Assembly: GCA_944387015.1 (NCBI GenBank)
Contig: CALXDH010000027.1
Location: 1-33,799, forward strand
Direction of reading: 5' to 3'
DNA length: 33,799 nucleotides
DNA from: an uncultured Oscillospiraceae bacterium
Lineage (GTDB): Bacteria > Bacillota > Clostridia > Oscillospirales > Oscillospiraceae
Part shown: piece after piece, positions 31,591-33,799 of the stretch
How positions within the stretch are numbered: position 1 is the stretch's first letter
Layout: each line of letters opens with the position of its first letter
The notes under the pieces: generated by a model
The model's input: the letters and a program-made list of their open reading frames with translations, nothing else
Told to the model about the DNA's origin: nothing
The model's database searches: none
Position numbers and translations under genes: made by a program

Positions 31591-32004
31591 TTACACTTCG
31601 ATCTTCCGGTCCAGCTTGTAAAAGGTAAAGATACCGGTCCCCAGAAGCGTACCGTCCTGATTGGTGATTCGCACGTCAAAAACGGATAGTGTCCGGCCGT
31701 GCTTGCTCTCCTGCGCCTCGGCGGTGAGAACGTCCCCCAGCTGGGCGCTGCGGAGGAAGTTGTAGTCGGCATTCACGGTCACAGCCAGATACCCGTGGGA
31801 GGCCATGGCGGATCCGCTGGCGGTATCCGCCATGGAGAAATACACGCCGCCGTGGGGCACTCCCACCGGGTTCAGATCCTCCGGCCCTACGGTCTTGGTG
31901 ACCCGGGCGTAGCCCTCCCGCAATTCCTCCACCACAATCCCCAGTCGCTGACAGAAGGGACTCAAGGTATTCCGGCTTTCCTTGATCTTTTCATAAACAT
32001 CCAT
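31591..32004 (-). CDS. PaaI-type hotdog-fold acyl-CoA thioesterase
   Basis: 137 residues, the length of a single hotdog domain. PEDLNPVGVPHGGVYFSMADTASGSA (about 41-66) carries the HGG turn at 51-53 and the acidic residue of MAD at 60, the usual active-site pattern in PaaI/YbgC-like thioesterases, which hydrolyse acyl-CoA esters. VTVNADYNFLRSAQLGDVLTAEAQ and GRTLSVFDVRITNQDG complete the family strands. The N-terminal helix is slightly long. The ATG at 32004 has AAGGAG nine bases upstream. It is a single-gene unit with a good promoter and a shared terminator. The natural acyl-CoA is unknown, and no phenylacetate or other CoA pathway genes are nearby. Confidence 0.9.
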   Translation of the reverse strand: MDVYEKIKESRNTLSPFCQRLGIVVEELREGYARVTKTVGPEDLNPVGVPHGGVYFSMADTASGSAMASHGYLAVTVNADYNFLRSAQLGDVLTAEAQESKHGRTLSVFDVRITNQDGTLLGTGIFTFYKLDRKIEV

Positions 32005-32034
32005 GTAAGACTGCTCCTTCGCAACGTTTTTTCC

Positions 32035-32063
32035 ATTGTACCGCAGAAGGGAAGCGCCGTCAA
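32035..32063 (-). promoter_or_regulatory. Promoter of the thioesterase gene
   Basis: Minus strand TTGACG (32058-32063), 17-base spacer, TACAAT (32035-32040). Transcription would start near 32028. Confidence 0.8.
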
Positions 32064-32090
32064 AGGAAAGCTGCGGGGAAGGAGACGCTG

Positions 32091-32118
32091 AAAAAAGCGG
32101 CCCTTGAGGGCCGCTTTT
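32091..32118 (-). terminator. Terminator of sigG
   Basis: 11-bp stem AAAAGCGGCCC (32093-32103) with 32108-32118, 4-base loop, followed by U's on the minus strand. It lies just after the sigG stop. Confidence 0.85.
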
Positions 32119-32126
32119 CGGAACCG

Positions 32127-32897
32127 TCAGATATTTTTCTTAATGGTATTGATGGCGCCCTTTTCCAGCCGGGAGACCTGAGCCTGCGAGATGCCCACCT
32201 CAGCGGAGACCTCCATCTGGGTCTTTCCTTCGTAAAAACGCAGAGAGAGGATCCGGCGCTCCCGGGGATCCAGCCGCTTGAGGGCCTCCTTGAGGGCGAT
32301 GCGGTCTGTCCAGTCTTCGTCAGTGTTCTTCGTGTCCCGGACCTGATCCATGACGCAGACAGCGTCTCCGCTGTCGGAGTACACCGGCTCGTACAGTGAC
32401 ACCGGGTCTACGATGGCGTCCATAGCGAACACCACCTCCTCCCGGGGCAGGTCCAGTTCCTTTGCGATCTGCTCCACCGACGGCTCCCGCTGGTTCTCCG
32501 CCAGCAGGCGGTCCCGGACCTGAAGTACCCGGTAGGCCGTATCCCGCATGGAGCGGGATACCCGGATGGCGCTGTTGTCCCGGAGGTAGCGGCGGATCTC
32601 GCCGATGATCATGGGCACGCCGTAGGTGGAAAAGCGTACCGGCTGATTGATGTCAAAGTTGTCAATGGCCTTGATGAGGCCTACGCACCCTACCTGAAAG
32701 AGGTCGTCGGCATTCTCACCCCGGCTGGAAAACCGCTGGATCACGGACAGAACCAGCCGCAGGTTTCCCTCAATCAGCTGTTGGCGGGCATCCTGATCCC
32801 CGGCCTTCGCCCGGCGCAGCAGCGCCATGGTCTCCTCGTTTTTCAGTACCGGCAGCCGGGCGGTGTTGACCCCCGCAATCTCTACTTTTCCCTGCAT
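32127..32897 (-). CDS. sigG: Forespore sigma factor SigG
   Basis: RNA polymerase sigma factor for late forespore genes. The 256-residue product matches SigG from its first residues (KVEIAGVNTARLPVLKNEE) through region 2 (LIEGNLRLVLSVIQRF, DDLFQVGCVGLIKAIDNFD, RFSTYGVPMIIGEIRRYLRDN), region 3 (REPSVEQIAKELDLPREEV) and region 4 with its helix-turn-helix (KTQMEVSAEVGISQAQVSRLEKGAI). The start is ATG 32897 with GGGGAGG eight bases upstream; an in-frame ATG further upstream has none. In many spore formers spoIIGA and sigE precede sigG, but here a divergent ylmC-type gene lies upstream. A promoter resembling the SigG/SigF consensus lies at 32937-32966, suggesting self-activation. Confidence 0.96.
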   Translation of the reverse strand: MQGKVEIAGVNTARLPVLKNEETMALLRRAKAGDQDARQQLIEGNLRLVLSVIQRFSSRGENADDLFQVGCVGLIKAIDNFDINQPVRFSTYGVPMIIGEIRRYLRDNSAIRVSRSMRDTAYRVLQVRDRLLAENQREPSVEQIAKELDLPREEVVFAMDAIVDPVSLYEPVYSDSGDAVCVMDQVRDTKNTDEDWTDRIALKEALKRLDPRERRILSLRFYEGKTQMEVSAEVGISQAQVSRLEKGAINTIKKNI

Positions 32898-32936
32898 CCA
32901 AGCAGCCTCCCCACACATGTCAAAAGCTTCTTTGCT

Positions 32937-32966
32937 CAGTATGGACGGCACCGTTTTTTCCTATAC
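32937..32966 (-). promoter_or_regulatory. Forespore-type (SigG/SigF-like) promoter for sigG
   Basis: Minus strand GTATA (32962-32966), 18-base spacer, CATACTG (32937-32943). This fits the Bacillus SigG pattern GHATR and CATWHTA at all but the last base. Transcription would start near 32930, about 33 bases before the ATG. Confidence 0.5.
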
Positions 32967-33084
32967 TGGAAGCTTTTGTCGCTTTGTGGGCAGCAAAGCA
33001 GCCTTTTGCGGAGGAATGGTCGAAGGGCGTTTTGCGGAGCGGGCAGGGAAGAGGACGGCATAGGACGGCCTGCCGGATGCATAG

Positions 33085-33100
33085 CCTCTTACAGAAGAGG
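33085..33100 (+). promoter_or_regulatory. Hairpin that could hide the ylmC ribosome binding site
   Basis: CCTCTT (33085-33090), ACAG loop, AAGAGG (33095-33100). The right arm is part of the ribosome binding site AAGAGGTGA for ATG 33109, so the hairpin could limit translation. Confidence 0.4.
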
Positions 33101-33108
33101 TGAGCGCC

Positions 33109-33399
33109 ATGCAGTGCAGAATCCGGGATTTCCGGTGCAAGGAGGTCATCAACATCTGCGACGGCTGCCGCCTGGGGTACGTGTCGGATGTGGAGGTGTG
33201 CGTTCCGGAAGGACGGGTGGCAGCCATCGTGGTGTACGGCCCCTGCCGCTTTTTCGGGCTCTTCGGCGGCAGGGAGGAGTACTACATCCCCTGGGAGTGC
33301 ATCCAGCGGATCGGGGACGACATTATCCTCATCGATAAGCCCTTTCAGCGCCGGGACCCCAGCCTGGAGCGGAAGCGGCGGCGAAAATTCGGCGGATGA
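33109..33399 (+). CDS. YlmC/YmxH family sporulation protein (PRC-barrel)
   Basis: 96-residue beta-barrel protein. MQCRIRDFRCKEVINICDGCRLGYVSDVEV is the family's opening (RxxDLxxKEVINIxDGxRLGxVxD), followed by CVPEGRVAAIVVYGPCRFFGLFGGREEYYIPWECIQRIGDDIILID, which matches the YlmC/YmxH PRC-barrel pattern. The C-terminus is strongly basic. Members are linked to sporulation, but the molecular role is unknown. The ATG at 33109 has GAGGTGA five bases ahead; a GTG at 33100 lies within that site. It is divergent from sigG, sharing a 211-base intergenic region, and is followed by a strong terminator. No plus-strand promoter was convincing. Confidence 0.92.
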   Translation: MQCRIRDFRCKEVINICDGCRLGYVSDVEVCVPEGRVAAIVVYGPCRFFGLFGGREEYYIPWECIQRIGDDIILIDKPFQRRDPSLERKRRRKFGG

Positions 33400-33406
33400 C
33401 CGGCAA

Positions 33407-33451
33407 GCGCGGAAATTTCGGTGGTTTTACCGGAATTTTCGCGCATTTTTT
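33407..33451 (+). terminator. Terminator of the ylmC-type gene
   Basis: 15-bp stem (33407-33421 with 33430-33444) including two G-U pairs, 8-base loop, then ATTTTTT. Confidence 0.88.
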
Positions 33452-33462
33452 GGAAATTATAC

Positions 33463-33491
33463 TTGCATTAGCCTGCTCGCTGTGGTATTAT
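33463..33491 (+). promoter_or_regulatory. Promoter of rpsB
   Basis: TTGCAT (33463-33468), 17-base spacer ending in TGG (extended -10), TATTAT (33486-33491). Transcription would start near 33498. Confidence 0.8.
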
Positions 33492-33497
33492 ATTTCA

Positions 33498-33603
33498 GCA
33501 TTCCGCACGGTGCGCCGACTTCCCGTCTGTGCCAGCAATGGTTGGCGGGGGGGATGAAACCGCCGGAGGTAAAACTAAATTTGATTTGGAGGAACTCTAC
33601 ACT
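33498..33603 (+). promoter_or_regulatory. Structured 5' leader of rpsB
   Basis: About 106 untranslated bases. CGCA (33504-33507) pairs with TGCG (33511-33514), and GGCGG (33544-33548) pairs with CCGCC (33560-33564) around a G-rich loop. An S2 autoregulatory leader is possible, but I do not recognise a known motif. Confidence 0.4.
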
Positions 33604-33799
33604 ATGGCAAATTCTAACGTCGTATCCATGAAAGCCCTGCTGGAGGCAGGCGTCCACTTCGGTCACCAGACCCGCCGCTGGAACCCCAAGATGGCTCCCT
33701 ATATCTACACCGAGCGCAACGGCATCTATATCGTGGACCTGCAGAAGACCGTCCGCAAGCTGGAGGAGGCCTATAACTTCGTCCGTCAGCTGTCTGAGA
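33604..33799 (+). CDS. rpsB: 30S ribosomal protein S2, N-terminal part (3' end outside window)
   Basis: The first 65 codons of S2, a small-subunit protein needed for mRNA binding. The sequence [53 protein letters not shown] is the conserved S2 N-terminus. GGAGG lies nine bases before the ATG. It has its own promoter and leader. In most bacteria tsf (elongation factor Ts) follows, but that would lie past the window edge. The gene is cut by the right edge and shows no damage. Confidence 0.98.
   Translation, partial: MANSNVVSMKALLEAGVHFGHQTRRWNPKMAPYIYTERNGIYIVDLQKTVRKLEEAYNFVRQLSE

Noticed and set aside
29766-31772. Open frame of 668 codons on the minus strand
   Set aside because: Antisense to glnS and running through its terminator. 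No recognisable protein features.
1-33799. CRISPR arrays, insertion sequences, prophage, tRNA and rRNA genes
   Set aside because: No spaced direct repeats, terminal inverted repeats with transposase, integrase, or cloverleaf-like sequence was seen on reading both strands by eye. A covariance search would be needed to exclude small RNAs.

Overview
The window reads as core chromosome of a GC-rich, endospore-forming Gram-positive bacterium, most likely a clostridial member of the Oscillospiraceae group. I infer this from the sporulation genes (sigG, a ylmC/ymxH-type gene, a SpoIID/LytB-domain protein), an alanyl-tRNA synthetase gene under T-box control, strong AGGAGG-type ribosome binding sites, and the small clostridial families DUF4250, DUF5662 and DUF6514. 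No species was identified by any search. Two genes run off the ends: tyrS on the left and rpsB on the right. I see no transposase, integrase, phage gene, CRISPR array, tRNA or rRNA.

Layout. Bases 1-3690 (+): the end of tyrS, an ABC-F ATPase with an altered second nucleotide site, and a secreted protein of unknown function with its own promoter. Bases 3768-5933 (-): dapA and asd, consecutive lysine/diaminopimelate steps, each apparently its own transcription unit. Bases 5998-9980 (+): a SpoIID-like cell-wall enzyme, then queA and tgt (queuosine modification of tRNA). Bases 10172-11620 (+): a WecG/TagA-type glycosyltransferase overlapping thymidylate kinase. Bases 11636-11857 (-): a tiny, extremely cysteine-rich membrane protein. 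Bases 12006-15807 (+): mltG, a U32/TrhP tRNA hydroxylation gene and a COG2509 flavoprotein.

Bases 15899-17568 (+) hold a zinc-ribbon membrane protein and a YeiH-type transporter. Bases 17619-18451 hold a broken XRE regulator remnant and, on the minus strand, a DUF5662 gene that starts at TTG. Bases 18529-19199 (+) hold an unrecognised protein and a small Cys-motif membrane protein. Bases 19196-23364 (+) are the T-box-controlled alaS unit with a YcxB-like protein, DUF4250 and a HIT protein. A sodium:solute symporter lies on the minus strand (23381-24811). It is followed on the plus strand by a small XRE regulator fused by overlap to comEC, then holA and RNase M5 (25079-29324). Bases 29329-31508 (+) hold a DUF6514 gene and glnS. 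Bases 31591-32897 (-) hold a hotdog thioesterase and sigG. Bases 33085-33799 (+) hold ylmC and the start of rpsB.

The dominant themes are translation (four tRNA-linked enzymes, tRNA modification, S2), cell-wall/spore biology and replication/DNA uptake. Many promoters are close to consensus and many units end in clear hairpins, so transcription-unit borders are unusually legible. I found no strong case for a wholly new system. The best leads are the cysteine-rich minus-strand miniprotein, the XRE-comEC coupled pair, the asymmetric ABC-F protein and several operator-like dyads sitting on promoters.
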